The translations under genes and the position numbers were made by a program. This document shows, one piece after another, positions 14,614 through 21,710 of a DNA stretch of 21,710 nt. How positions within the stretch are numbered: the first letter of the stretch is position 1; every line of letters begins with the position of its first letter. The stretch comes from RPQJ01 sp963748985 (lineage in GTDB: Bacteria; Pseudomonadota; Gammaproteobacteria; Steroidobacterales; Steroidobacteraceae), in NCBI GenBank assembly GCA_963748985.1, contig CAVVKQ010000016.1:1-21710 (forward strand), read 5' to 3'. The notes below the pieces were generated by a model. It saw nothing but the letters and a program-made list of their open reading frames with translations, was not told where the DNA came from and did not search any database.

Positions 14614-17174
14614 CAGTCCTCCTTCACCGCACGGACCACGTCCTCGCCCATCGCGCGACGTCCGCTGACAGCCGCTGTCGCCGCAGCGGCACCGATCAGG
14701 ACGACGCTCAGGACCGCAAGCAGGCCCCACGGCACGTGCACGTCCATCGTCCAGTGAAACGACTGCCGGTTGACGACGAAGATCAGGATCATGCTGACGA
14801 TCGCGCCAACGACAAGACCTGCGGCAACCCCGATCGCGCCGAGTGCCGCCCCTTCGAAGGCGAGCATGCGTCCTATCTCGCGACGCGTGACGCCAAGGTG
14901 TCGCAGCATGCCGAACTCACCACGCCGGGCGAGCACCTGCGAACTCGTGCTCGCACTGATGCCGAACAGGCCGATCAGGACCGCGACGGCTTCGAGCAGG
15001 TAGGTGACGGCGAAGGTGCGGTCGAACAGGGCGAGCGAGCGCCTGCGGATCTCGCCTGGAATGGCGATGTCGTAGTCGCCGCTGCGCGCAATGGCGTCGC
15101 GCAGTCGTCCGCTGAATTCCCCGGTATCGGTGCCTTGCCGCAGCCAGAGCGCCGCCGTCGTGGCGGTGTGTTCGCCGCTCAATGCGATGAAGGTTTCGCG
15201 GTTCATGACGATCGAACCGCCCGGACGCTCGTAATCGCGCCAGATGCCGCGAACAGTTGCGCGCACGACTTTGCCGCCGATGGGCAGGTCGAATTCCGTG
15301 CCGATATCGAATCCGCGCAAGTCCAGCGCGGCTTCGGAAGCCCACACCGGAATGGCTCCCTGCGGTGCGGACCCGGGCGCCGACCGTCGGATCGGAATCA
15401 CCTGGTCGGCGGTCGACTCGAGGATCGGGCGCGCGATGATGGTGAGGGGCAGGCGCTCGCCGGGCAACAGCACGTCCTGGAACTTCACGAAGTCCGCACG
15501 GACAATCTCCGGCAGTGACGTGATGGATCGCTGCGCATTCACGTCCAGGTATGCGCCGGCCGCGGCTGAACCCGCGCGCACGTAGAGATCTGCCGGCAGG
15601 ATGCGCTGCATCCATGCCTCGAGCGACATGCGGAACGAGAACACCATGATCGCCATTGCGACCATCAAGCTGAAGCTGACGAGCACGGCGGCAATACTGA
15701 CGGTCGCGCGACGCGCGGTGCCGCGGAGCTGGGCCACTGCCACCTCACGCCAGGCCGGTCCGTCGGTGCGGAGGCGGGAGAACACGGTGGACGCGATACT
15801 CGGCGTCAGGAAGACCGCGCCCAGCAACAGGCAGGCGATCGAAACGTAACCCGGCAGCGCAATGCCTTCGAGCGGCGGCAGGGCAAGCGCGAGTACGCCG
15901 GCTGCGAACAAGGCGAGAGCGATCCTGCCGTGCGTGCGCGGCGCCAGCGGAGCTTCGTCACCGGCCTTCAGCGCTGCGGCCGCTGGCACGGACGCTGCCT
16001 CGCGAGCGGGCCCGAACGTGGCGACCAGCGCGGCGCCGACGCCGAGCAGGAAGAAAACGAGGTATTCGCCCGCGGTGACGTTCAGCGCAGGTGCGACGCC
16101 GCGAAAATAGCCGGCCCCGAGGTCGGCGCCGAAGGAAGCGAGCCCCGCACGTGCCACGAGCGCACCGAGGACGACACCCAGCGCGGCGCCGAGCGCACCC
16201 ACGATCATTCCCGCCAGCAGGGACGCCGTCAGTTGCTCGCGCACCGACATGCCCATGGCGTGCAGCAGCGCGATTTCGCGGCGGCGTCGCGCCACGGCGA
16301 GCGATTGCGTGGCGTAGACCAGGAACGCGCCGGTGAACAGCGCGACCAGCGCGAGTGCGGTCAGGTTCGACCGGTACGCGCGGGTCAGGCGCACGGCGTC
16401 GTCCGTCGCTTCGCCCGGCGTGACGACCTGCGCACCGGGCGGCAGCAAGGCAACGATGGCGGCACGAACGGCCTGGCGGTCAGCCTGAGGCACGAGTCGA
16501 AGGTCGACGCGATCGAGTCGGCCCAGCCGTTGCAGTCGCCACTGCGCCTCGCCGATGTCAAGCAGTCCGACGGGTTGGGCGTAAGCACCGGGCGGCAGTA
16601 CGCCAGCAACCCGGAAGCTCACGCGGTCGAGCGCCACCTGCACGTCGAGGTCATCACCCACCTCGAGTTCCAGTGACTGAGCCGCCGCGGGACTCAGCCA
16701 GATCGAACTCTCGGCAAGCAGCCCCTGCCCTTGCCGTGCGGTTGTCGCACCGGCGCCAGCGAGCGCGGGTTGCAACTGCAGCGCACGGAATGGATCGATG
16801 CCGAGCAGCTTCAGGTTCCGCTCCCGCCCCGGCAGTCGCACCTGTACTTCGACGACCGGACTCGCCGCAGCCACGCCGGGCACGCGCAGGAGCCGAGGGA
16901 ACAGCGACTCGTCAAAGCCGGAGCCCGGCGACTGCACGGTGAGATCGGCGAGACCGAACAGCGAGCGCGACGCTCCCTGCACTTCGTCTGCGGCGACGCG
17001 ATTGATGAGATAGACCGCAAAACCGAGCGCGACGCCGAGCGCAATCGCGAGGACGGCCAGCAGGGTGCGGCCCGGCGCCTGGCGCAGCGGGCCAAGAGCC
17101 GAGGCATCGAGCAGCGACAGTCGGGCCCGCAGCGCATTCCTGCCCGGAGGCAGTGCCTGTGCCGCAACGCTCAT
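14610..17174 (-). CDS. Large FtsX-type ABC permease with two FtsX domains (AttFG-like)
   Basis: An 854-aa inner-membrane permease. Transmembrane helix 1 is at about 36-58 (TLLAVLAIALGVALGFAVYLI). After a first periplasmic domain comes a first FtsX block (about 265-400) with RRRREIALLHAMGMSVREQL, then connecting helices, a second periplasmic domain (about 510-700) and a second FtsX block (about 715-840) with LARRGEFGMLRHLGVTRREIG. One polypeptide thus carries two permease halves, as in LolC/E-like and AttF/AttG-type putative lipoprotein or lipid exporters, where they may be separate genes. It starts with an ATG overlapping the ATPase stop by 4 nt (ATGA) and ends overlapping the AttH start. The three genes are a translationally coupled unit. 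Confidence 0.88.
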   Translation of the reverse strand: MSVAAQALPPGRNALRARLSLLDASALGPLRQAPGRTLLAVLAIALGVALGFAVYLINRVAADEVQGASRSLFGLADLTVQSPGSGFDESLFPRLLRVPGVAAASPVVEVQVRLPGRERNLKLLGIDPFRALQLQPALAGAGATTARQGQGLLAESSIWLSPAAAQSLELEVGDDLDVQVALDRVSFRVAGVLPPGAYAQPVGLLDIGEAQWRLQRLGRLDRVDLRLVPQADRQAVRAAIVALLPPGAQVVTPGEATDDAVRLTRAYRSNLTALALVALFTGAFLVYATQSLAVARRRREIALLHAMGMSVREQLTASLLAGMIVGALGAALGVVLGALVARAGLASFGADLGAGYFRGVAPALNVTAGEYLVFFLLGVGAALVATFGPAREAASVPAAAALKAGDEAPLAPRTHGRIALALFAAGVLALALPPLEGIALPGYVSIACLLLGAVFLTPSIASTVFSRLRTDGPAWREVAVAQLRGTARRATVSIAAVLVSFSLMVAMAIMVFSFRMSLEAWMQRILPADLYVRAGSAAAGAYLDVNAQRSITSLPEIVRADFVKFQDVLLPGERLPLTIIARPILESTADQVIPIRRSAPGSAPQGAIPVWASEAALDLRGFDIGTEFDLPIGGKVVRATVRGIWRDYERPGGSIVMNRETFIALSGEHTATTAALWLRQGTDTGEFSGRLRDAIARSGDYDIAIPGEIRRRSLALFDRTFAVTYLLEAVAVLIGLFGISASTSSQVLARRGEFGMLRHLGVTRREIGRMLAFEGAALGAIGVAAGLVVGAIVSMILIFVVNRQSFHWTMDVHVPWGLLAVLSVVLIGAAAATAAVSGRRAMGEDVVRAVKEDW

Positions 17175-17839
17175 GTTCGAAGCGTCAGCCCGGCGCGCGT
17201 GAGTTCGTAGACACGGTCGGTCGAAGCTGCCGCCGCGGCGGAATGCGTGACGAGGATGCCCGCTGCGTTGTCGCGCTTGATCTGCGCACGCAGCACCTCC
17301 AGGATCATCGCCGCATTGTCGGGATCAAGATTGCCGGTCGGCTCGTCTGCGAGTACCAGCGCTGGACGGTGCGCCAGCGCGCGCGCCACGGCGACACGCT
17401 GCGACTCGCCGCCGGACAGCTCGCGCGGGAAACTGGTCGCGCGATCGGCCAGGCCCACGGCCTCGAGCAATTCCAGCACGCGCTCGTCGGCTGCGCGACC
17501 CGCCAGTCCGTTCAACGCCAGCGGCAACGCGACGTTGCGGGCGATGCTCAGGTGCGGCAACAGGTGAAACGCCTGGAACACGAATCCCATGCGGGTGCGA
17601 CGGACCTGGGTACGGTCCTCCTCGCCGAGCCGGGCGAGGTCACGCCCCTCGAGCAGCAACTGGCCGCTGTCGGGTACGTCGAGTCCCGCGATCAGGTTCA
17701 GCAGCGTGGACTTGCCGACACCGGATTCGCCGACGATCGCCACGTACTCGCCCGGCACCACGGTGAGCGCCACGCCGTCGAGCACGCAGCGGCCGGCCGG
17801 GCCGCCGAAGGACTTCGAGACTGCAATGAGTTGGAGCAT
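17171..17839 (-). CDS. attE: ABC transporter ATP-binding protein (LolD/AttE-like)
   Basis: A 222-aa cytoplasmic ATPase energising the double permease that follows. Motifs are Walker A GESGVGKST, Q-loop in GFVFQAFHLLPHLSIARNV, signature LSGGESQRVAVARAL, Walker B LVLADEPTGNLD and the switch His in LVTHSAAAAA. Length and wording are those of the LolD family. The ATG at 17839 is chosen because MLQLIAVSKSFGG is the family start; an in-frame extension to 17941 runs back into the preceding gene. It lies only 5 bp behind the nucleotidyltransferase gene, without an evident Shine-Dalgarno sequence or promoter of its own, so it may be expressed by read-through from the toxin-antitoxin promoter. Symbol by analogy. 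Confidence 0.88.
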   Translation of the reverse strand: MLQLIAVSKSFGGPAGRCVLDGVALTVVPGEYVAIVGESGVGKSTLLNLIAGLDVPDSGQLLLEGRDLARLGEEDRTQVRRTRMGFVFQAFHLLPHLSIARNVALPLALNGLAGRAADERVLELLEAVGLADRATSFPRELSGGESQRVAVARALAHRPALVLADEPTGNLDPDNAAMILEVLRAQIKRDNAAGILVTHSAAAAASTDRVYELTRAGLTLRT

Positions 17840-17844
17840 ATGGG

Positions 17845-18651
17845 CTAAGTTGATCGGTGCGCCTGCAGTGCGTTGCGCCTGGCTTGCAAGGCTGCAAATT
17901 TCTCGCGCTTCCGTTCGAACCGCGCCAGGATTCTTGGCCACTGCCGTTCGTGGAACCGGGGGTAAGCAATTCGCTCTACTGGGATCGCGACGAGCACTTC
18001 GACGTCGTAGTTGAACGCAACCTGGGCAAGTCTCGGATCAAGTGCGATCTTCGCAACGCGCTGGACGGCCTGCCGCACCGTGCGCGGATCATTACCTCCA
18101 TCCATGTAGTCCTCGATGAACGCCCGCACCACGCTCACGGCAAGGCGCGCCTGCGCCACACCTGTGGCGTCGCGCTTGGTTGGGATCGAATCGAGATTGC
18201 GCAGCCGGCTCTCGAGCACGTCCAGTGGGTGCAGCACTTTCACTGCGACGCCGTCGGGCAAGGTGACTTCCGTGGCACGCCTGCAGACGACTTCAGTGTC
18301 GAGGCCGACGATCCCTGAGAGGAAGTCGACCTGCTTGATACCGTCCATGGTCTTTGCATAAACCTTGGCCACCTGGCCGCCGACGTCGTCGAGCGTGCCC
18401 TTACGCAGCTTCCAAGGCTGGCCGAGTGCTCGCTGCAGCGCGTGGGCGACGTCGCTCGTGCCGATGAAGTCGACGTCCATGGTCACTGCGCGGGACAGCT
18501 CACCGATCGGTTGGATGTTGTAGTGCACGGCCCAGGCAGCGAGCGCCTGTCCGCCCACGAGCAGGGCGTCGGTTCCGCACACTCGCAGGATCCGCTCCAC
18601 CTCATCGGGTGTCAGCTGGGTCGCATGCAGGGCGCGGGCCGAGTCGGTCAC
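17845..18651 (-). CDS. Nucleotidyltransferase-fold protein, putative toxin
   Basis: A 268-aa cytoplasmic protein with the minimal nucleotidyltransferase signature seen in AbiEii/MenT-like toxins: LLVGGQALAAWAVHY (31-45, the GG helix-turn) and VTMDVDFIGT (57-65, where Asp59 and Asp61 form the metal-binding DxD). A third acidic position is plausible in IKQVDFLSGIVG. The remainder (ATEVTLPDGVAVKVLHPLDV, then ESRLRNL) resembles the conserved middle of AbiEii-type nucleotidyltransferases. The start is a GTG at 18651 that overlaps the antitoxin stop as GTGA. It is encoded directly downstream of a RelB/DinJ-type antitoxin, which suggests a toxin-antitoxin pair in which the usual RelE/YafQ RNase is replaced by a nucleotidyltransferase. 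The tRNA substrate known for MenT is not implied by the sequence. Confidence 0.75.
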   Translation of the reverse strand: MTDSARALHATQLTPDEVERILRVCGTDALLVGGQALAAWAVHYNIQPIGELSRAVTMDVDFIGTSDVAHALQRALGQPWKLRKGTLDDVGGQVAKVYAKTMDGIKQVDFLSGIVGLDTEVVCRRATEVTLPDGVAVKVLHPLDVLESRLRNLDSIPTKRDATGVAQARLAVSVVRAFIEDYMDGGNDPRTVRQAVQRVAKIALDPRLAQVAFNYDVEVLVAIPVERIAYPRFHERQWPRILARFERKREKFAALQARRNALQAHRST

Positions 18652-18974
18652 ACCAGGCTGGCCTTCGGCCAGCGAACCTTGGCGCCGCGCAGTCGCTGCG
18701 GGCGAAGCAGCAGCATCTGACCCTTTGCGACGTCGGCCGATCTCGCGATGCGGTGATCGCGCGCTTGCGACTGGCGCTTCAGCACCTGCAGTTCGGCCAT
18801 CGACGGCTCGAGCTCGGCACTGCGAATGTCGAACGGGATGCCCTGGTGCGCAACCACCTGCTGCAGGAACAGTCGGATCGCGTCACTCGGCTCGAGGCCA
18901 CACGCCGCCAGCACCCGGACGGCTTCAGCTTTGAGTGCGGAATCGATGCGGGCACGAACGACAGCATTCTTCAT
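18648..18974 (-). CDS. RelB/DinJ-family antitoxin
   Basis: A 108-aa protein. The N-terminal 50 residues (VVRARIDSALKAEAVRVLAA then EPSDAIRLFLQQVVAHQGIP) are the RelB/DinJ ribbon-helix-helix: an alternating basic strand, the EPSDAI turn and the FDI motif right after the second helix. The family is usually 80-95 aa; here the C-terminus is longer and very basic (LLRPQRLRGAKVRWPKASLV). The start is the ATG at 18974, 7 nt after a TACAAT box, with no Shine-Dalgarno sequence. It overlaps the nucleotidyltransferase by 4 nt (GTGA). It is expected to neutralise the downstream protein and repress its own promoter. Confidence 0.82.
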   Translation of the reverse strand: MKNAVVRARIDSALKAEAVRVLAACGLEPSDAIRLFLQQVVAHQGIPFDIRSAELEPSMAELQVLKRQSQARDHRIARSADVAKGQMLLLRPQRLRGAKVRWPKASLV

Positions 18975-18981
18975 GTGCTAC

Positions 18982-19010
18982 ATTGTAGCTACGTTTTGTA
19001 GGTTTCGCAA
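18982..19010 (-). promoter_or_regulatory. Promoter and operator of the RelB-nucleotidyltransferase module
   Basis: On the minus strand TTGCGA (19010-19005) and TACAAT (18987-18982) are separated by 17 bp, a good sigma-70 match. The -10 ends 7 nt before the ATG at 18974, so the transcript would begin at or next to the start codon. A perfect GTAGCTAC palindrome (18985-18992) and a CTACA...TGTAG inverted repeat overlap the -10, fitting autorepression. The -35 overlaps the T-tract of the sucD terminator. Confidence 0.7.
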
Positions 19011-19044
19011 AAAATAAACGGCGCTGACCGTGAGGCGAGCGCCG
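19009..19044 (-). terminator. Intrinsic terminator of the sucCD operon
   Basis: On the minus strand the stem CGGCGCT/AGCGCCG (19044-19038 and 19025-19019) with a 12-nt loop is followed directly by TTTATTTTTT (19018-19009). A second GC-rich hairpin (about 19052-19093, GCGGGC/GCCCGC core with flanking GACGAG/CTCGTC) begins at the sucD stop. This separates sucD from the toxin-antitoxin genes behind it. Confidence 0.88.
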
Positions 19045-19093
19045 CTGCTATCAGTGACGAGCCGCGGGCAGTAAACCGCCCGCGACCGACTCG

Positions 19094-20131
19094 TCATTTT
19101 TTTCGTCGGACTGGTGCCTTCGCCTTCCTGGCCGGTGACTTCACAACCTTGAGCGGCTTGCGCGGAGCCTTCCTCACCGCGACCTTCGCCTTACGCACGG
19201 CCACCCTGGTCTTGGCTTTCGCCTTGACCGGGGCCACCTTGACCCTGGCCTTCGTGACGCGGCCCTTGAGCCGCTTGAAGATCGCCGCGCCGAGTTCCGC
19301 GGGCGAGCGCACCGTCGTCACGCGAGCCGCTTCGAGCGCCGCGAACTTGTCTGCCGCCGTGCCCTTGCCGCCCGAGATCACCGCGCCCGCATGACCCATG
19401 CGCTTGCCCGGGGGTGCCGTGACGCCCGCGATGTAGGCGACCACCGGCTTCGTGACGTGCTTGCGGATGAACTCCGCGCCCGCCTCTTCGTCGCTGCCGC
19501 CGATTTCGCCGACCATGATGATGCCTTCGGTCTGCGGGTCAGCCTGGAACAGCGCCAGCACGTCGATGAAGTTCATGCCACGGACCGGATCGCCACCGAT
19601 GCCAACACACGTGCTCTGGCCGAGGCCGACGTTGGTCGTCTGGAACACCGCTTCGTACGTGAGCGTGCCCGAGCGCGAAACGATGCCGACCTTGCCCTTC
19701 TTGTGAATGAAGCCCGGCATGATGCCGATCTTGCATTCTCCGGGCGTGATCACGCCGGGGCAGTTCGGGCCGACGAGTCGCGACTGCGAATCCTGCAGCG
19801 CCGCCTTGACCTTGACCATGTCGTTTACCGGAATGCCTTCGGTGATGCACACGATCAGTTCGATGCCGGCATCGGCGGCTTCGATGATCGCGTCGGCCGC
19901 GAACGGCGGCGGCACGTAGATCATCGTGGCATTGGCTGCGGTCTTCGCCACGGCATCGCGCACGGTGTCGAACACCGGCAGGCCGAGGTGCTTCTCGCCG
20001 CCGCGGCCCGGCGTGACACCGCCGACGAGCCTGGTGCCGTAGTCGAGGCAACCCTGCGAATGGAACGTGCCCTGCTTGCCAGTGAAGCCCTGGCAGATCA
20101 CGCGCGTGTTCTTGTTGATCAGGATCGACAT
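19094..20131 (-). CDS. sucD: Succinate-CoA ligase alpha subunit with basic C-terminal tail
   Basis: A 345-aa alpha subunit of succinyl-CoA synthetase, which converts succinyl-CoA to succinate with ATP/GTP formation in the TCA cycle. Residues 1-290 are a canonical SucD: CoA-binding N-terminal domain (CQGFTGKQGTFH, 13-24), PNCPGVITPGECKIGIMPG (122-140) and the phosphorylated His247 in KRMGHAGAVISGG. The family normally ends at about 290 aa (SPAELGAAIFKRLKG). Here a further 55 residues follow, with 24 Lys/Arg, no Asp/Glu, and otherwise mostly Ala, Val and Pro in repeats such as KAKVAVRKAPRK, resembling histone H1/AlgP-like tails. The gene follows sucC by 3 bp and ends in a strong terminator. The core function is certain; the tail's role is unknown. 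Confidence 0.97.
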   Translation of the reverse strand: MSILINKNTRVICQGFTGKQGTFHSQGCLDYGTRLVGGVTPGRGGEKHLGLPVFDTVRDAVAKTAANATMIYVPPPFAADAIIEAADAGIELIVCITEGIPVNDMVKVKAALQDSQSRLVGPNCPGVITPGECKIGIMPGFIHKKGKVGIVSRSGTLTYEAVFQTTNVGLGQSTCVGIGGDPVRGMNFIDVLALFQADPQTEGIIMVGEIGGSDEEAGAEFIRKHVTKPVVAYIAGVTAPPGKRMGHAGAVISGGKGTAADKFAALEAARVTTVRSPAELGAAIFKRLKGRVTKARVKVAPVKAKAKTRVAVRKAKVAVRKAPRKPLKVVKSPARKAKAPVRRKK

Positions 20132-20134
20132 GGG

Positions 20135-21301
20135 TTACTTCCTCGCAGCGGCCGCAACGGCCTTCCTGGCGGCGTCGGTCAGGTCGCTGGCGACGATCAG
20201 GTCCAGCCCGCTTTCGGCGAGCAGCTTGCGGCCCTGCGGCGCGTTGGTGCCTTCGATGCGGACGACGACCGGCAGGTGCAGGCCGAGGTCGCGCGCGGCG
20301 CCGATGACGCCTTCGGCGATCATGTCGCAGCGAACGATGCCGCCGAAGATGTTGACGAGGATCGCCTTGACCTTCGGATTGTTCAGGATGAGCTTGAACG
20401 CGACCGTCACGCGTTCACGCGTGGCGCCGCCGCCGACGTCGAGGAAGTTCGCAGGCGAACCGCCATAGAGCTGGATGACGTCCATCGTGGCCATGGCGAG
20501 ACCCGCGCCATTCACCATGCAGGCGATGTCGCCGTCGAGCGAGACATAGTTGAGGTCGGCTTCGCCCGCGATCCGCTCCATCTCGTCTTCCTGCGAGGTG
20601 TCGCGCATCTCGACCAGCGCCTGCTGGCGGAACAGCGAGTTGTCTTCGATGCCGATCTTGCCGTCGAGGGCGATGACATCGCCATCGCCGTTGACGATCA
20701 GCGGGTTCACCTCGACCAGGCTGGCGTCGCAGTCCATGTAGAGTTTGAACAGGCCGCGCGCGATCTGCTCGAACTGCGCGATCTGCTTGCCCTTGAGGCC
20801 CAGTCCGAACGCAAGCGTGCGGCAATGCGAACCCTGGATTCCCGTGGCCGGGTGGATTTCGACGCGGATGATTTTCTCGGGTGTCCGGGCCGCAACTTCC
20901 TCGATGTCCATGCCACCAGCGGCCGAGGCGACGAACGCCACGCGGCCCGTGTCACGGTTGAGAAGCAGGCTGAGGTACAACTCGCGGTCGATCTTCGAGC
21001 CGGTCTCGACGTAGACCTGGTTGATCGGCAGGCCTTCTGCCGATGTCTGCTTGGTCTTCAGTCGCTGGCCGAGCATGCCGGCGGCGGCGGCCGCGACGTC
21101 AGCCGTCGACTTGACCACCTTGACGCCACCCGCCTTGCCGCGGCCACCCGCGTGTACCTGGGCCTTGACGACCCAGACCGCGCCCCCGAGGCGCTTGGCA
21201 GCATCGACGGCTTCCTCCGGCGTGGAGGCGACGAAACCCGACGGCACCGGGATGCCATAGCGGGCGAACAGCTGCTTCGACTGGTATTCGTGGAGGTTCA
21301 T
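20135..21301 (-). CDS. sucC: Succinate-CoA ligase beta subunit
   Basis: A 388-aa subunit of the normal family length, the nucleotide-binding partner of SucD in the cytoplasmic TCA-cycle enzyme. The ATP-grasp domain begins MNLHEYQSKQLFARYGIPVP and contains VVKAQVHAGGRGKAGGVKVV (nucleotide-binding loop). The centre has LVEVNPLIVNGDGDVIALDG (metal-binding Glu/Asn region). The C-terminal ligase domain carries NFLDVGGGATRERV and ILVNIFGGIVRCDMIAEGV. The start is the ATG at 21301. It is first in a two-gene operon with sucD. The region upstream (21302-21371) is shared with the divergent pilS-like gene; a TAAACT box (complement of 21335-21340) is a possible -10. Confidence 0.97.
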   Translation of the reverse strand: MNLHEYQSKQLFARYGIPVPSGFVASTPEEAVDAAKRLGGAVWVVKAQVHAGGRGKAGGVKVVKSTADVAAAAAGMLGQRLKTKQTSAEGLPINQVYVETGSKIDRELYLSLLLNRDTGRVAFVASAAGGMDIEEVAARTPEKIIRVEIHPATGIQGSHCRTLAFGLGLKGKQIAQFEQIARGLFKLYMDCDASLVEVNPLIVNGDGDVIALDGKIGIEDNSLFRQQALVEMRDTSQEDEMERIAGEADLNYVSLDGDIACMVNGAGLAMATMDVIQLYGGSPANFLDVGGGATRERVTVAFKLILNNPKVKAILVNIFGGIVRCDMIAEGVIGAARDLGLHLPVVVRIEGTNAPQGRKLLAESGLDLIVASDLTDAARKAVAAAARK

Positions 21302-21334
21302 GGGGCTCGGTCAGGCGGTGGAACGAAGCTCGGC

Positions 21335-21363
21335 AGTTTACCCCAAGACGCCTCTGCTAGAGT
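21335..21363. promoter_or_regulatory. Overlapping divergent promoter elements between sucC and pilS
   Basis: On the minus strand TAAACT (21340-21335) may be the sucC -10. On the plus strand TGCTAGAGT (21355-21363) looks like an extended -10 for pilS, 8 nt before its ATG. No strong -35 is seen for either. Low-confidence reading of a 70-bp shared region. Confidence 0.3.
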
Positions 21364-21371
21364 GCCGGGCC

Positions 21372-21710
21372 ATGGCGCGAGTGCTCAGGACCGAGCTGAA
21401 GGAATCCCTGCACGGGGCTACCGGCATCGAGCTGCCGTGGCGGGTACTTTCGCTGCTGAACGTGTTCCGCCTGCTGCTGCCGATGCTCCTGCTGCTGGTG
21501 TTCTTCTTCAACGCCCCGAGCAACAGCGTCGGCAGCCACCAGCCCGGCCTCTTCCTCAGCGTCGCGGTGGGGTACTTCGCCTTCGGACTGGTCTGTATCC
21601 AGACCATCCAGAGCCGCACGCCCTCGGCCGAGTGGCAGGCCATCGTGCAGCTGGTCGTCGACGCCATCGCGATCAGCATCCTGATCCACGCCAGCGGTGG
21701 CGTTTCCAGC
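21372..21710 (+). CDS. pilS: PilS-like sensor histidine kinase (N-terminal membrane part)
   Basis: The first 113 codons of a gene that continues past the right edge. The visible part is membrane-embedded: LLNVFRLLLPMLLLLVFFFN (about 28-47), then VGSHQPGLFLSVAVGYFAFGL (about 52-72) and a third segment, IVQLVVDAIAISILIHASGG (about 91-110). The RxLxLxNxFR entry to helix 1, the VGSxxPxLF link and the D-x-I...HASGGVSS motif are those of PilS, the six-helix sensor that with PilR controls type IV pilin (pilA) transcription via sigma-54. The kinase domain is outside the window. Proximity of pilSR to sucCD is, from memory, seen in xanthomonad-like genomes. The start ATG lacks a Shine-Dalgarno sequence. 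Confidence 0.8.
   Translation, partial: MARVLRTELKESLHGATGIELPWRVLSLLNVFRLLLPMLLLLVFFFNAPSNSVGSHQPGLFLSVAVGYFAFGLVCIQTIQSRTPSAEWQAIVQLVVDAIAISILIHASGGVSS

Noticed and set aside
19097..19261. SucD tail as a frameshift artefact
   Set aside because: The frame is continuous from the conserved core, the tail has consistent low-complexity basic composition, and a normal terminator follows its stop. No alternative family C-terminus appears in another frame.

Overview
The window is GC-rich, densely packed bacterial chromosome, most likely from a gammaproteobacterium. The grounds are sucCD placed divergently from a pilS-like type IV pilus sensor kinase gene, a sigma-54-dependent regulator, and LolD/MacB- and AttEFGH-type ABC systems. 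The left edge holds the start of a red-type (form IC/ID-like) RuBisCO large subunit gene divergent from a cbbR regulator, so the organism probably has a Calvin cycle. The taxonomic placement is inference.

Layout. 1-1286: cbbL (partial, minus) and cbbR (plus) share a 159-bp control region with three TNA-N7-TNA CbbR-type boxes and a perfect 23-bp-arm palindrome that ends at the cbbR start codon. 1342-2589: two convergent toxin-antitoxin modules, a ribbon-helix-helix antitoxin/MazF pair (plus) and VapBC (minus). 2648-4357: a large class V aminotransferase (cysteine desulfurase fold). 4358-4680: a non-coding stretch with copy 1 of an 80-bp hairpin repeat, then a small cysteine-containing hypothetical gene (4681-4932). 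4881-12304: a six-gene minus-strand operon made of a periplasmic adaptor, an ABC ATPase, two FtsX/MacB-type permeases, an NtrC-family response regulator and its histidine kinase. It is preceded by a strong -24/-12 sigma-54 promoter and a four-half-site enhancer-like array. 12527-13378: a YpfJ-type zinc metallopeptidase reading frame broken by two frameshifts. 13388-13467: copy 2 of the hairpin repeat, in the opposite orientation. 13513-17839: an AttEFGH-like set (ATPase, double FtsX permease, secreted lipocalin-like AttH). 17845-18974: a RelB/DinJ-type antitoxin paired with a nucleotidyltransferase-fold protein, a non-canonical toxin-antitoxin candidate. 19009-21301: sucCD with a clear intrinsic terminator, where SucD carries a 55-residue histone-H1-like basic tail. 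21372-21710: 5' part of a pilS-like gene.

How the parts work together. The most complete picture is the exporter locus. The kinase and sigma-54 activator are encoded downstream of the transporter genes, and the sigma-54 promoter with its enhancer array lies upstream of the first gene, which suggests a self-contained, signal-induced efflux or envelope-stress circuit. The less expected items are the covarying hairpin repeat, the palindrome at the cbbR start, the RelB-nucleotidyltransferase pair, the basic SucD tail, and apparently leaderless antitoxin genes whose -10 boxes lie 6-7 nt from the ATG.
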